Source of the DNA: Deltaproteobacteria bacterium
Lineage (GTDB): Bacteria > Myxococcota_A > UBA9160 > UBA4427
Direction of reading: 5' to 3'
DNA length: 64,000 nucleotides
Assembly: GCA_002719955.1 (NCBI GenBank)
Contig: PBFW01000019.1
Coordinates: 23,996 to 87,995, forward strand
Made by a program: the position numbers and the translations under genes. The notes beneath the pieces were generated by a model, which saw nothing but the letters and a program-made list of their open reading frames with translations, had not been told where the DNA came from and did not search any database. Each line of letters begins with the position of its first letter. Positions within the stretch are counted from its first letter, which is position 1. Below are positions 20,143-28,694 of this stretch, piece by piece.

Positions 20143-21630
20143 TCAGTGCTTCTTTGCGCTCGAACTCGGGGCGCGGTAATCGAGTGGCGGCGCGCGGTCC
20201 CCGACCAGCGGGCGATATACGAAGTTCGGGCCGATCCGCTCGCGATGTTCCGCGGTTGCGGCTTCGATCAGTTCCGGTCGGGTGAAGAGATCGACCGCCG
20301 TCATCGCCAGGGTCTTGGCGGCGTTGATCATGCCCTTGTTCCCGATTTCGGTTCCACCCGACGCGACGGCCTGCCATGAATGTGGGGGAACGCCCGGGAC
20401 CCAGGTCGCCGTCGACAATCCGACGGTCGGTACCACCTGGGATACATCGCCGACGTCGGTCGAGCCCGGGAACACGCCGTGGATGGCGAAGGTCTCGATT
20501 TCGGTAGAACTGGAGATTGGAGGATGGGCGCCGAGGAGGCTCTCCTGAAGTTTCTTGGCGAAGCGTTTTTCGGACGCGCTGTACTCGACGCCACCAACGT
20601 TGTGGAGATTGGCATCCATCGCACGACCGAGGGCTTCGTTGGGGACCAGCTCATTCGCGCCGTGGATCACTTCGTAGTCGACGCTCGTCCCCGTTCCCCT
20701 CGCAGCCCCTTCGGACGCGGCCACGACCCGCTCGAAAATCGTGTGGAGGGTCTCGGTATCCGGGTGCCGGACATAGTAGAAAACCTCGGCGAAATCCGGC
20801 GTGACGTTGGGCGCGTGGCCACCCTGGGTGATGACATAATGGATTCGGGTCTCCTGCGGCACGTGTTCGCGCAGCAGATTGGCCATGTGATTCATCGCCT
20901 CGACGCCGTCGAGGGCGGAACGAGCTTGTTCGGGTGCCGCGGCGGCGTGGGCGGACACGCCCCGAAAGCGGAACTTGGCGGATTTATTGGCGAGCATGCC
21001 GTAGATGCTCGCGCCGTTATACGAGGAGGGATGCCAATGGAGCGCCACGTCGACACCCTCGAAAAGGCCCTCCCGGACGAGATAGGCCTTGCCGGCTCCG
21101 CCCTCCTCGGCGGGCGTTCCGTAGACGCGCAGCGTTCCACCCGAAGGGGAGGCTGAAAGCCAATCGGCTACGGCGATCGCAGCCGCGACCGATCCCGCGC
21201 CGAAGAGATGGTGGCCGCAGGCGTGGCCCGCGGCCACCTCGTCGCGGTGCTGGCGTTCCGGTTCGCGTGTCTGGGAGAGACCCGGCAGCGCATCGAACTC
21301 TGCGAGTACAGCCACTACGGGACTTCCCGACCCATAGGTCGCTACGAAGGCCGTCGGCATTCCCGCGACGTTCGCCTCGACCGAGAAGCCCGCTTTGCGC
21401 AATGTGTTCTGCAGGAGGGCCGACGACTCGACCTCCTGGTAACCGACTTCGGAGAGATCCCAGATTCGTTGGGCGATCTCGCCGTAGCGGGTGCGGCGGG
21501 CCTCTACGTGGTCGGTGACCCGAGCCTTGGGATCCTCCGGGAGCTTCTCGCCGGAGGCATCGCTGAGGAGCACGCTCGAGAGGATGAGGCAGAACACGAG
21601 ACTGGATGTACGCTGGATTCGCATCCGCAT
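20143..21630 (-). CDS. M20-family amidohydrolase, secreted (AbgB-like)
   Basis: The 495-residue protein has a cleavable signal peptide (hydrophobic core about 9-22) and an M20D-type metallohydrolase domain. The metal motif AAGHACGHHLFG (His136 to His141) and AEEGGAGKAYLV (the catalytic Glu pair region) are present. The dimerisation lid between about residues 215 and 330 is also present, with HAAAAPEQARSALDGVEAMN. AbgB-like enzymes split amide bonds of aminobenzoyl-glutamate or related conjugates; export to the periplasm is unusual for AbgB, so the substrate may differ. No strong ribosome site precedes 21630; the ATG at 21624 is an alternative. Confidence 0.87.
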   Translation of the reverse strand: MRMRIQRTSSLVFCLILSSVLLSDASGEKLPEDPKARVTDHVEARRTRYGEIAQRIWDLSEVGYQEVESSALLQNTLRKAGFSVEANVAGMPTAFVATYGSGSPVVAVLAEFDALPGLSQTREPERQHRDEVAAGHACGHHLFGAGSVAAAIAVADWLSASPSGGTLRVYGTPAEEGGAGKAYLVREGLFEGVDVALHWHPSSYNGASIYGMLANKSAKFRFRGVSAHAAAAPEQARSALDGVEAMNHMANLLREHVPQETRIHYVITQGGHAPNVTPDFAEVFYYVRHPDTETLHTIFERVVAASEGAARGTGTSVDYEVIHGANELVPNEALGRAMDANLHNVGGVEYSASEKRFAKKLQESLLGAHPPISSSTEIETFAIHGVFPGSTDVGDVSQVVPTVGLSTATWVPGVPPHSWQAVASGGTEIGNKGMINAAKTLAMTAVDLFTRPELIEAATAEHRERIGPNFVYRPLVGDRAPPLDYRAPSSSAKKH

Positions 21631-21699
21631 GAGAATAGGGCGAGTCGCAGCGAGTCGGTATGTCGGATCCGGCGGATGGACGAGGATCGTTTCCGGACG

Positions 21700-22896
21700 T
21701 CAGAGCCCCGGCAATGCGTCCGCCAGGCCGAGCATGACGTTCGCCGAGTCGATGTAGGTCTTCTCGCCGATGAAGGTGTGCTGGGTGCCGGTGTACATGT
21801 CGCGGAAGGCGCGCTCGAGGCGACAGCCCTCGCGAATGGCCGTGGTTCCCGCAGCGAGATGAGCCCAGTGGACGATCTCTCGGCTCGCCTGGGTTGCGTA
21901 GGTCGCGGCCACGCGCATGTCGGCGCGCATCTCGAGTGTCAGCTCTCCGCCCTTTCCGACGCTCTCCCAGACCGATTCGTGTGTGTTCTGAAGGAGGGAC
22001 CAGGCTGCGCGCCACATCCCCTCGTGATGCGCGAGCCCCGCCTGAAAGGTCATCTTGTTGGCGAGATTCGAGGCCTCGCCCATGCGCTGTGTCGACTGCG
22101 CGAGTGTCATCACGTCGTCGAGGCAGCTCCTCGCGACACCGACGGCCCAGGCGCCATGACCCGCACCGGTGATCGGCATGATGCCCAGCCGGAAGACGTT
22201 GCCGCCCCGCCTGGGTTCACGCGTGAAGAGGGGATAGGTTCGATGCTCGGGGACGAAGACATCCTCCACTTCGTAGTCGAAGCTCCCGGTGGCCTTCAGT
22301 CCGGTGACGTACCAGCCATCGGTGAAACGGATCTCGTCGCGAGGAAAAATCGCGACGCGCAGATCGGGCAGCCCGTCGTCGCCCATCAGGGGGGCGCCAT
22401 CGCGAAAGGGGATGAAGCCGCCTGCGACGTATTCGCTATGGCCGGTCCCACTCCCGAAATTCCATTTCCCCGTGACGGAATACCCGCCCTCGCGGACCTG
22501 TCCCTGACCGTTCGGCGCGAATTGCCCACCCATCGTGATGCGGTGATCGTTGGCCGTGAAGACTTCGGCGAAGCCCTCGTCCGGGAGATAGGCCGCCGCG
22601 AACGCGGCAGAGGGGAGATTTGCGATTCCGATCCAACCCACGGATCCATCCTGCCAAGCGAGTTCTTCCCAGATCTCGAGCATCTCGGGGACCGAGGGCT
22701 CGACGCCTCCGGCTTCGCGTGGGTTCGTGTATTGCAGGAGTCCGGATTGCCAGAGCGCATCGACGGTCTCCTTGTTCAACGTGCGTTCGCGCTCGCTCGC
22801 CTCTGCATTCTCGAGCACGAGTGGGCGAATCGAACGCGCCATCTCGACGCCGGGATTCGAAGTCGGGCCGTCTCGATCGATCTTGATCCTTCGCAT
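21700..22896 (-). CDS. Acyl-CoA dehydrogenase-fold flavin monooxygenase
   Basis: The 398-residue protein has the acyl-CoA dehydrogenase fold but fits the flavin-dependent monooxygenase branch (HsaA, DszC, HpaB-C-like). It shows IWEELAWQDGSVGWIGIANLPSA-type N-terminal helices and the strand region YSVTGKWNFGSGTGHSEYVAGG with WYVTGLKATGSFDYEVEDVFVP. The Arg/Glu set of true acyl-CoA dehydrogenases is not evident. HsaA acts on a phenolic steroid ring with reductase HsaB; no reductase is adjacent. It lies downstream of the P450 at 23001 on the same strand with about 100 bp between, so co-transcription with it is plausible. Confidence 0.85.
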   Translation of the reverse strand: MRRIKIDRDGPTSNPGVEMARSIRPLVLENAEASERERTLNKETVDALWQSGLLQYTNPREAGGVEPSVPEMLEIWEELAWQDGSVGWIGIANLPSAAFAAAYLPDEGFAEVFTANDHRITMGGQFAPNGQGQVREGGYSVTGKWNFGSGTGHSEYVAGGFIPFRDGAPLMGDDGLPDLRVAIFPRDEIRFTDGWYVTGLKATGSFDYEVEDVFVPEHRTYPLFTREPRRGGNVFRLGIMPITGAGHGAWAVGVARSCLDDVMTLAQSTQRMGEASNLANKMTFQAGLAHHEGMWRAAWSLLQNTHESVWESVGKGGELTLEMRADMRVAATYATQASREIVHWAHLAAGTTAIREGCRLERAFRDMYTGTQHTFIGEKTYIDSANVMLGLADALPGL

Positions 22897-23000
22897 GGTC
22901 TTCTAGTTCCTGTCTTCTGCTGGGCGGTTGGAGTGGGCGGGTGTGACGCACGCGTTGCGACGCGCGCGCCCGGGCGGCGGCGAGATTCTCCACGGCCCGC

Positions 23001-24188
23001 TCATGGGTGTTTTCCGAACTCGACGGGGAGCTCGAGAAAGCCGGAAACGAAGGTCGAGGGCTCGTAGCGGACCTCGAAGCCGGGGCGCACGTGGATGTCG
23101 GGCAGACGCGCCAGAAGCTCCTCGAAGAGGATGCCGATCTGGATGCGCGCGAGGTTCGCTCCCATGCAGAAATGAGCGCCGATTCCGAAGGCGATATGCG
23201 GGTTGGGATTCCTCTTGACGTTGAAGGTCTCGGCCTCGACGAAGACGGTCTCGTCCCGATTGGCCGAGGGGTAGAGGAGCATCACGCGATCGTCCTGGCG
23301 GATGGTCTTTCCGCGGAGCTCGGTGTCCCGGGTCGCGGTGCGTTTCATGTTGATGACCGGCGACGACCAGCGGATGAACTCCTCGACCGCGGTCTTGAGT
23401 CCGCTCGGATTGCCAACGAGGTAGGCCTGCTGGTCGGGATGACGCGAGAGCATCTCCATGCCGCAGGCCGTGACATTGCGCGAGGTCTCGCTTCCCCCGA
23501 CGAGGAGCAGCAGCGACTCGGAGACGATCTCGTTATCGCTGAGCTTCGAACCGTCGACATCGGCGTGCACGAGAATACTGACGAGGTCGTCTCGGGGCTG
23601 TGCGCGGCGATCCTCGATCATCTCCTTCACGTAGGCCGCATAGTCGACAAAGGCGGTGAAGACCGCGCTCTTGTCCTCCGCATCGGAACCGAGGGTCATG
23701 ATGTCCGACCAGTGGCGCAGACGATCGAAATCCTCTTCCGGAATTCCGAGGAAGCCGCCGATCGTTGCCATGGGGAGTCGGGCAGCGATGTCCTCGACGA
23801 ACTCGCACTCGCCCCGGGCCGCCACCTTGTCGATCAGGCCCCGAGCGATCTCGCGAATCGCTTTTTCCTGCTCCGCGAGTCTGCGCGGTGTGAATCCCTT
23901 GTAGAGAAAGGATCGGATCCAGGTGTGGCGCGGATCGTCCTGATTGATCATCGATGGATCGGGATCATCGACCTGGGGTCTCGTTCCGCGCGCAGAGGAG
24001 AAGATCTCGGGCTCCTTCGACACCCGAGACACGTCCTCGTGCAGCGAGATCCACCAGAAGCCGTTCTTCTCGTCCCAATGAACCGGCTCGAATTCACGCA
24101 GCCAGGCGTAGACCGGCCAGGGGTCGTCAGCGTAGAAATTGCGGTCCAGGAGGTCGAAATCCGGTCTGGCTGATTTCGTGTGGGGCAT
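23001..24188 (-). CDS. Cytochrome P450 (fourth of four), KstR-linked
   Basis: The 395-residue P450 has the I-helix segment LLVGGSETSRNV, an EEFIRW K-helix and the haem loop IAFGIGAHFCMGANLARIQ (ligand near Cys341). The sequence style (DDPWPVYAWLREFEPVHWDEKNGFWW) is that of actinobacterial/proteobacterial CYP families acting on steroids and terpenoids. Start at 24188 follows GAGGTG at six bases. It is divergent from a KstR-like TetR gene with a perfect palindrome between them, so repression by that regulator is likely. Confidence 0.92.
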   Translation of the reverse strand: MPHTKSARPDFDLLDRNFYADDPWPVYAWLREFEPVHWDEKNGFWWISLHEDVSRVSKEPEIFSSARGTRPQVDDPDPSMINQDDPRHTWIRSFLYKGFTPRRLAEQEKAIREIARGLIDKVAARGECEFVEDIAARLPMATIGGFLGIPEEDFDRLRHWSDIMTLGSDAEDKSAVFTAFVDYAAYVKEMIEDRRAQPRDDLVSILVHADVDGSKLSDNEIVSESLLLLVGGSETSRNVTACGMEMLSRHPDQQAYLVGNPSGLKTAVEEFIRWSSPVINMKRTATRDTELRGKTIRQDDRVMLLYPSANRDETVFVEAETFNVKRNPNPHIAFGIGAHFCMGANLARIQIGILFEELLARLPDIHVRPGFEVRYEPSTFVSGFLELPVEFGKHP

Positions 24189-24209
24189 CGGGCACCTCGC
24201 CTTTTCGAT

Positions 24210-24220
24210 CTTGAATCAAG
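24210..24220. promoter_or_regulatory. Minor inverted repeat upstream of the fourth P450
   Basis: CTTGA-A-TCAAG is an 11-bp dyad with 5-bp arms, located 22 bp before the P450 start codon (24188, minus strand). It could be a weak operator half or a chance occurrence. Confidence 0.25.
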
Positions 24221-24272
24221 TGCTCCGCGGTGGGGAGTCCACGCCTCTCCGCCCGCGGAGCGGCATTGATTG

Positions 24273-24284
24273 ATAACATGTTAT
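24273..24284. promoter_or_regulatory. Candidate TetR/KstR-type operator
   Basis: ATAACATGTTAT is a perfect 12-bp palindrome in the 112-bp gap between the divergent P450 (start 24188) and TetR (start 24301) genes. Its core AACnnGTT matches the core of the published KstR box (TnnAACnnGTTnnA) except at the outermost positions. A TetR autoregulatory site that also controls the P450 is the simplest reading. Confidence 0.55.
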
Positions 24285-24300
24285 TGCATATGTTTCCACG

Positions 24301-24933
24301 ATGTCCTCACCCGTGAATCTCCCGTCGAACGGCCGCAGCGGGACGACCGTGCGAATCGAGCGCCGCCTCGGGCGCGCTCAGATCGAGCGCCGCGAGCGCC
24401 TGCTGGAGGCGGCCCGAAGCCTGGCCTCCGAGGGGGGCTATCCGGCGGTGACCATTCGCGACGTCGCGGATCGGGCTGAAATGGGTCTGGCGACGGTTTA
24501 CCGATATTTTTCGTCCAAGGACCATCTGATCGCCGAGGTACACGCCGCTCGTGGCCGGGAAATCGCTCGCGAATTGCAGGAAAACCCGCCGCCCGGCGCA
24601 TGTGCCCAGGAGCGGGCGCTGCGGGTCTGCGAGCGGTTGATCACGATCATCGGCCAGGATCTCAACCTCGCCGCCGCCGGCGTGATGGCGCTGACCTCGG
24701 GAGATCCCGCTGCGAGTTCGGCGGGGCAGTGGCAGGCGATGGTGATCGGGCCCTGCATGGAGGCGGCCTTCGGCGACGAGGACGTGGGCGATCGCCACGA
24801 GCTGAGCGATCTCCTCGGGCATCTCGTGTTCGCGGTGATGGTGGGGCTCACGACTGGACAACACGCCCGCGAGAGTGCGATGGTACTCTTCGAGAGCGCT
24901 GTACGACGCATGCTTCCAAGGAGGAATTCTTAG
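24301..24933 (+). CDS. TetR family regulator, KstR-like
   Basis: The 210-residue protein has a TetR DNA-binding domain at about 26-77, with RRERLLEAARSLASEGGYPA, then VTIRDVADRAEMGLATVYRY and FSSKDHL. This is close in pattern to mycobacterial KstR, the repressor of cholesterol catabolism. The C-terminal ligand domain is ordinary in length. It is divergent from a P450, and the amidohydrolase ATG at 24936 lies two bases after its stop. A ligand that is a CoA thioester of a steroid-like intermediate would fit KstR precedent, but is inference. Confidence 0.88.
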   Translation: MSSPVNLPSNGRSGTTVRIERRLGRAQIERRERLLEAARSLASEGGYPAVTIRDVADRAEMGLATVYRYFSSKDHLIAEVHAARGREIARELQENPPPGACAQERALRVCERLITIIGQDLNLAAAGVMALTSGDPAASSAGQWQAMVIGPCMEAAFGDEDVGDRHELSDLLGHLVFAVMVGLTTGQHARESAMVLFESAVRRMLPRRNS

Positions 24934-24935
24934 TC

Positions 24936-26153
24936 ATGGTTGAAGTAGTCAAACTAGGCATCAAACGTCCCGTGAGCGGCCCGCTCCTTCCCGATCCCGA
25001 ACCCCGCGATGTGCTCTACACGCTCTTGTCCGTCGATGACCATCTGATGGAGCCGCCTAATACATTCGAGGGGCGGCTGCCGAAGAAATTCGTCGATGTC
25101 GGTCCGAAGGTGATCGAGACGGAGGAGGGGCACGAGGTCTGGACGATGGAGGGCACGCCGTATTTTCAGGTCGGCTTCATGGCCGTCGCCGGGCGCTCGA
25201 AAGAGGATTTTCGCTTCGAGCCCTCCCGCTTCGAGGAAGTGCGTCCGGGCTGCTGGGATATCCATCATCGAATCAAGGATATGGACCTCGGTGGGATCTG
25301 GGCGTCGGTGAACTTCCCGTCGGGTGCAACGGGCTTCGGCGCCACGCTCTTCAGCAACACGAAGGATCCGGAACTCGGACTCGCTTGCGTGCGGGCCTGG
25401 AACGATTGGCTCTTCGAGGAATGGGTCGGGCCCTATCCCGATCGGATCGTGCCCCTCGGCATCACCTACCTCTCCGATCCCGAAAAGGGGGCCGAGGAGA
25501 TTCGGCGCAACGCCAAGCGTGGCTTCAAAGCGGTCACGCTTCCCGAGCAGCCCCACGAAGTCGGCTTCCCGTCTGTTTTTGACGATTATTGGGAACCGAT
25601 CGTCCGTGCCTGCGCCGAGACGGAAACCGTTCTCAATCTGCACGTCGGCTCGGCTGGCTTCGCCAAGGTGCCGCCGGACGCACCGGGACTCGAACTCGGC
25701 TCGACACTCTTTCAGGCGATGGCCCTGCAGTCCTGCGCGGAATGGCTCTGGAGTGGCTGGCCAGCGCGCTATCCAGATCTGAAGATCGCGATGTCAGAGG
25801 GCGGAATCGCCTGGGTCGGTGGGCTGATCGACCGCCTCGACAATATCATGGCGCGCTCGGGGTATGGCAGCGGTTGGCAGGATCCAAAAATCTCGCCTTC
25901 CGATTGCCTTCGCCGAAATTTCTGGTTCTGCATGATCGACGATCCGTCGACGGTCCCGACGCGTTATTCGATGGGCGTCGAGAATATCCTCTTCGAATCG
26001 GATTATCCTCACGGAGACGGAACCTGGCCCGACACCCAGGAGGTGATGAAGAAGCTGATCGGGGATCTGCCCAAGGACGAGATCCGTATGATTTCGCACG
26101 AGAACGCCTCGAAGCTCTATCGTCACCCGCTGCCGCCGACCTGCCTGCCCTGA
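24936..26153 (+). CDS. PF04909 amidohydrolase (translationally close to TetR)
   Basis: The 405-residue protein is a PF04909-type TIM barrel: the N-terminal metal motif SVDDHLMEPPNTF (about 32-44), IKDMDLGGIWASVNFPSG, NLHVGSAGF and the late conserved Asp in LFESDYPHGDGTWPDTQE. Large numbers of such proteins occur in uncultured soil and marine genomes, mostly uncharacterised. A strong AAGGAGG lies inside the end of the TetR gene, 11 bases before ATG 24936, so the two are in one operon. A paralogue lies convergently at 26207-27373. Confidence 0.88.
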   Translation: MVEVVKLGIKRPVSGPLLPDPEPRDVLYTLLSVDDHLMEPPNTFEGRLPKKFVDVGPKVIETEEGHEVWTMEGTPYFQVGFMAVAGRSKEDFRFEPSRFEEVRPGCWDIHHRIKDMDLGGIWASVNFPSGATGFGATLFSNTKDPELGLACVRAWNDWLFEEWVGPYPDRIVPLGITYLSDPEKGAEEIRRNAKRGFKAVTLPEQPHEVGFPSVFDDYWEPIVRACAETETVLNLHVGSAGFAKVPPDAPGLELGSTLFQAMALQSCAEWLWSGWPARYPDLKIAMSEGGIAWVGGLIDRLDNIMARSGYGSGWQDPKISPSDCLRRNFWFCMIDDPSTVPTRYSMGVENILFESDYPHGDGTWPDTQEVMKKLIGDLPKDEIRMISHENASKLYRHPLPPTCLP

Positions 26154-26158
26154 GGCCT

Positions 26159-26190
26159 TGCGAGCGGCGGGGGTACATCCGCCGCTCGCA
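26159..26190. terminator. Bidirectional hairpin between convergent genes
   Basis: TGCGAGCGGCGG (26159-26170) and CCGCCGCTCGCA (26179-26190) are perfect 12-bp arms around an 8-base loop, between the converging amidohydrolase genes (stops at 26153 and 26207). The stem is very GC-rich, but there is no U tract on either side, so it may pause or protect RNA ends rather than terminate alone. Confidence 0.6.
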
Positions 26191-26206
26191 GGGCTCCGGC
26201 TTGCGC

Positions 26207-27373
26207 TCACTTCACGTGATAGATCTCGGCCGCCGTACTTTCGAGTACGCTGTGGACGACCTCCTCGGGAAGACCGGCCATGGCGCGATCGATATAATCC
26301 CTCGGATGATCGGCGGGCGTCTGCGGACCTGGTGACATGCTCGTGGGGTGCGGGTAATCCGTCTCCCACATGATGTTGTTGGGGAAGAGCTTGAGCGCGT
26401 CCCGGAGAGCGGTTTCTTCGAACCAGAAACAGCCGTAGATCTGGCGCTCGAAATACTCGCTGGGCAAGAGCTCGAACTCCGGGTGCTCCCTGCTCACGCC
26501 GCTATTTCGCCACTGCCAATCCATCGCCTCGAGGGCGCTGCCGATCCAGCCGACGCCGCTCTCGACCGAAACCATCTTGAGCTTCGGAAAACGATGGCAG
26601 ACGCCGCCGAAGATCAGGTCGGCCAACTGTTTCGAGTTGTCGATGAAGATCGTCGAGGAGACCCGGGCAAAATTGGCCTTCGTGCCGCAGCCCGCGCGAT
26701 CCACCAGAAGGTCCTCGAAGGATCCGCCTCCGATGTGGAAGCTGATCGAGAGGTCGTTGTCCTGTGCGGCCGCGTAGACGGGATCCCAATGGGTGTCGCA
26801 GAGCAGCGGGTGGCCCCAGACCTGCGGTTGATTGCAGGCGAGTACGGCCTTGTGGCCTAACGCAGCGCAGCGTTCGATCTCGCCGACCCAGGCATCGACA
26901 TCCCAGAAGGGGCTCGCCATGACCGGAATCAAACGATTCGGATCGGCGCTGCACCAGTCCACCAGGAAATCGTTGTAGGCCTGAACGCATTCGAGCTGGA
27001 GCTTGGGGTCCTTGATCTTCAGGAAGGCCTGGGAACCGAAGCCGCCCGTATTGGGATAGATGACCTGCCCGTAGATGCCCTCTTCATCCATCATCTCGAG
27101 ACGCGCCGTCGAATCCCAGGACGCCCGCGGGCATTCGTCGAATGTCTTGCGCGTATCGGGAAGGGTGCCATCGAATCCCGCGGCCGTGACCATCCCGGGT
27201 CCACCCGTCGGCTCGCCCCCGATGATCCAGAGGTCGACCCCGTCGACATGCTCGATATGTGGGATCGCATCGCCCCATTTCGAGGACATGCGAGCTGTCC
27301 AGGTGTCGGGCGGCTCGGTCACGTGCACATCTGTGTCGATTGCGCGGTGGCGGTCGAAGAATGATTGGCTCAC
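26207..27373 (-). CDS. PF04909 amidohydrolase
   Basis: The 388-residue protein is a second TIM-barrel PF04909 hydrolase: AIDTDVHVTEPPDTW (Asp15, His17), LSISFHIGGGSF and the late METDYPHPTSMSPGP with the catalytic Asp. Homologous family members decarboxylate or hydrolyse aromatic or cyclic acids. The start is GTG at 27373 behind GGAGG at eight bases. It converges with the paralogue at 24936-26153 and follows the truncated haemoglobin gene on the same strand at 93 bp. Confidence 0.88.
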   Translation of the reverse strand: MSQSFFDRHRAIDTDVHVTEPPDTWTARMSSKWGDAIPHIEHVDGVDLWIIGGEPTGGPGMVTAAGFDGTLPDTRKTFDECPRASWDSTARLEMMDEEGIYGQVIYPNTGGFGSQAFLKIKDPKLQLECVQAYNDFLVDWCSADPNRLIPVMASPFWDVDAWVGEIERCAALGHKAVLACNQPQVWGHPLLCDTHWDPVYAAAQDNDLSISFHIGGGSFEDLLVDRAGCGTKANFARVSSTIFIDNSKQLADLIFGGVCHRFPKLKMVSVESGVGWIGSALEAMDWQWRNSGVSREHPEFELLPSEYFERQIYGCFWFEETALRDALKLFPNNIMWETDYPHPTSMSPGPQTPADHPRDYIDRAMAGLPEEVVHSVLESTAAEIYHVK

Positions 27374-27465
27374 TGGGTTTCCTCCGGGTGGGTTTTGGCT
27401 CCCTCCGACGGTAGGTCGATCGATCAGATCTGCCAGTCACGCGATCCCTGCTCCTGGCGTCCTTC

Positions 27466-27849
27466 TCATTGGGGCGCGTCGCGGTTCACGAGCATCTCCG
27501 CCGTGTGCCCGAAGGCGGTGGACAGGGCTTCGCGGGTCGCCTCTCCGAGTGTTGCGTCGCGCAGCGCATCGACCATGCACTTCTTCCAGGCGTCGCTGGC
27601 CTCTCGATCGATCGGAAAGGGCGCGTGCGCGGTGCGCATGCACAGGGATCCGTAGCGCTCGAAGTGGAGTCGAGGGCCCCCTAGCCAGCCACATAGAAAG
27701 AGCGAGAGCCGTTCTCTCATCTCGCTCAGGTCCTGCTTGTGCATCTTGCGGATCACGGCGGCATCCGGCGCCGTATCCATGCGCTCGTAAAAACGATCGA
27801 CGAGGGCGCGAACACCCGCTTCACCGCCGATTTCCTCGAAGGGCTTCAT
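27466..27849 (-). CDS. Group II truncated haemoglobin
   Basis: The 127-residue protein is a 2-on-2 globin of the trHbO group. It has the shortened N-terminus GGEAGVRALVDRFYERMD, the family signature FLCGWLGGPRLHFERYG and the proximal His75 in MRTAHAPFPI, followed by the Trp of the G helix (DAWKKCM). It binds O2 or peroxide tightly and may serve redox protection or O2 supply to oxygenases. It is upstream of the amidohydrolase (27373) on the same strand. It is unrelated to the single-domain globin at 15126. Confidence 0.92.
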   Translation of the reverse strand: MKPFEEIGGEAGVRALVDRFYERMDTAPDAAVIRKMHKQDLSEMRERLSLFLCGWLGGPRLHFERYGSLCMRTAHAPFPIDREASDAWKKCMVDALRDATLGEATREALSTAFGHTAEMLVNRDAPQ

Positions 27850-28212
27850 TGGACTCCGCTCTCAAATGACTCAACGGTCGACAGAAGATTCGCCCTGGAG
27901 ATTGCAATAGACGGTGCGGAGGTCCAAGCGTGGGGAGTCGGTTCGTGCATCGAAGAGAGCCCGCAGCCGGGATATCGGAGGGTCCTTCTCGCGGCGTGCG
28001 TTGCCGACTGTGGCGTTACGCCACAATCGCGATGGTGCGACCGCGGACGCGATGCATCCGATCGAATCGATGGTCGCGCGCACCTCGTAGAGCAGCGATT
28101 CGGATTGCATTCTATTCGCGAGCGCCGGAGAATACGCTGAGCGGTGGGCTCTGTCGCGGATCACCCGCGAAGGGAACCCACGAGATCAATCGGGCGACCG
28201 GAGGAATACGAG
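27850..28212. other. Gene-free stretch between globin and SCP2-like gene
   Basis: About 360 bp without a convincing gene. A 97-codon open frame on the minus strand (27871-28164) has no family resemblance and lies across the dyad noted separately, so I do not call it. The stretch is the divergent promoter region for the truncated haemoglobin and the SCP2-like gene. Confidence 0.5.
28009..28025. promoter_or_regulatory. Perfect 8-bp inverted repeat, operator candidate
   Basis: TGTGGCGT-T-ACGCCACA is a perfect dyad with 8-bp arms and a single central base, in the divergent region between the haemoglobin gene (start 27849) and the SCP2-like gene (start 28213). Its length and symmetry fit a dimeric repressor site. 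No regulator gene is adjacent. Confidence 0.45.
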
Positions 28213-28623
28213 ATGAGCATCCCCTTTCCGAGTAATGACTTCTTTTCAGCTCTCCAGGAGGGCTTGAATGGCGATCCGAGCTGCACGGATCATCTGGCGC
28301 CCAGCGAGGCCTATTGTGGTTTCGCCGTCGGCGAACAGCTCTTCGTGCTCGAATTCGACGGACACGAGTGCAGCGCCGTCGTGCCGGGCGGCAACGAACT
28401 CGATCTCGATTTCGTCGTGGCCGGACCGGCGGATGCCTGGAAAAAAGCCATCCAGGGCTCCGAGGCGCTGGACGCTTCGGCGGGGCTGCCGGTCCTGATC
28501 GAAAAGGGTGATCTCGAGGTCCGCTCGGCTGGAGGCGACGGCCTCGAGATGGCTCGCCAATCGCTCCCCTTCCTCCAGGTCTTCCTGGACCAGTCCCGGG
28601 GGCTCGATCTCGAGTTTGCCTGA
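28213..28623 (+). CDS. Small SCP2-like protein (tentative)
   Basis: The 136-residue acidic protein (FFSALQEGLNGDPSCTDHLAP, GEQLFVLEFDGHECSAV, DLDFVVAGPADAWKKAIQ) has the strand-helix order of SCP2-type sterol-binding domains, but similarity by eye is weak. Placement just before an acyl-CoA dehydrogenase in a steroid-like region supports a carrier role. Start at 28213 follows GGAGG at nine bases; an ATG at 28144 is less likely. It is 71 bp upstream of the dehydrogenase, likely co-transcribed. Confidence 0.6.
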   Translation: MSIPFPSNDFFSALQEGLNGDPSCTDHLAPSEAYCGFAVGEQLFVLEFDGHECSAVVPGGNELDLDFVVAGPADAWKKAIQGSEALDASAGLPVLIEKGDLEVRSAGGDGLEMARQSLPFLQVFLDQSRGLDLEFA

Positions 28624-28694
28624 TCGGATGGATCGGCTCGCGGAGATGCGCCCCGGAGGCTCCTGAGAGACTGAAAATCCTTCTTGAAGGGCGT

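Noticed and set aside
27871..28164. 97-codon minus-strand frame
   Set aside because: No resemblance to any family, no ribosome site that stands out, and it spans a likely operator.
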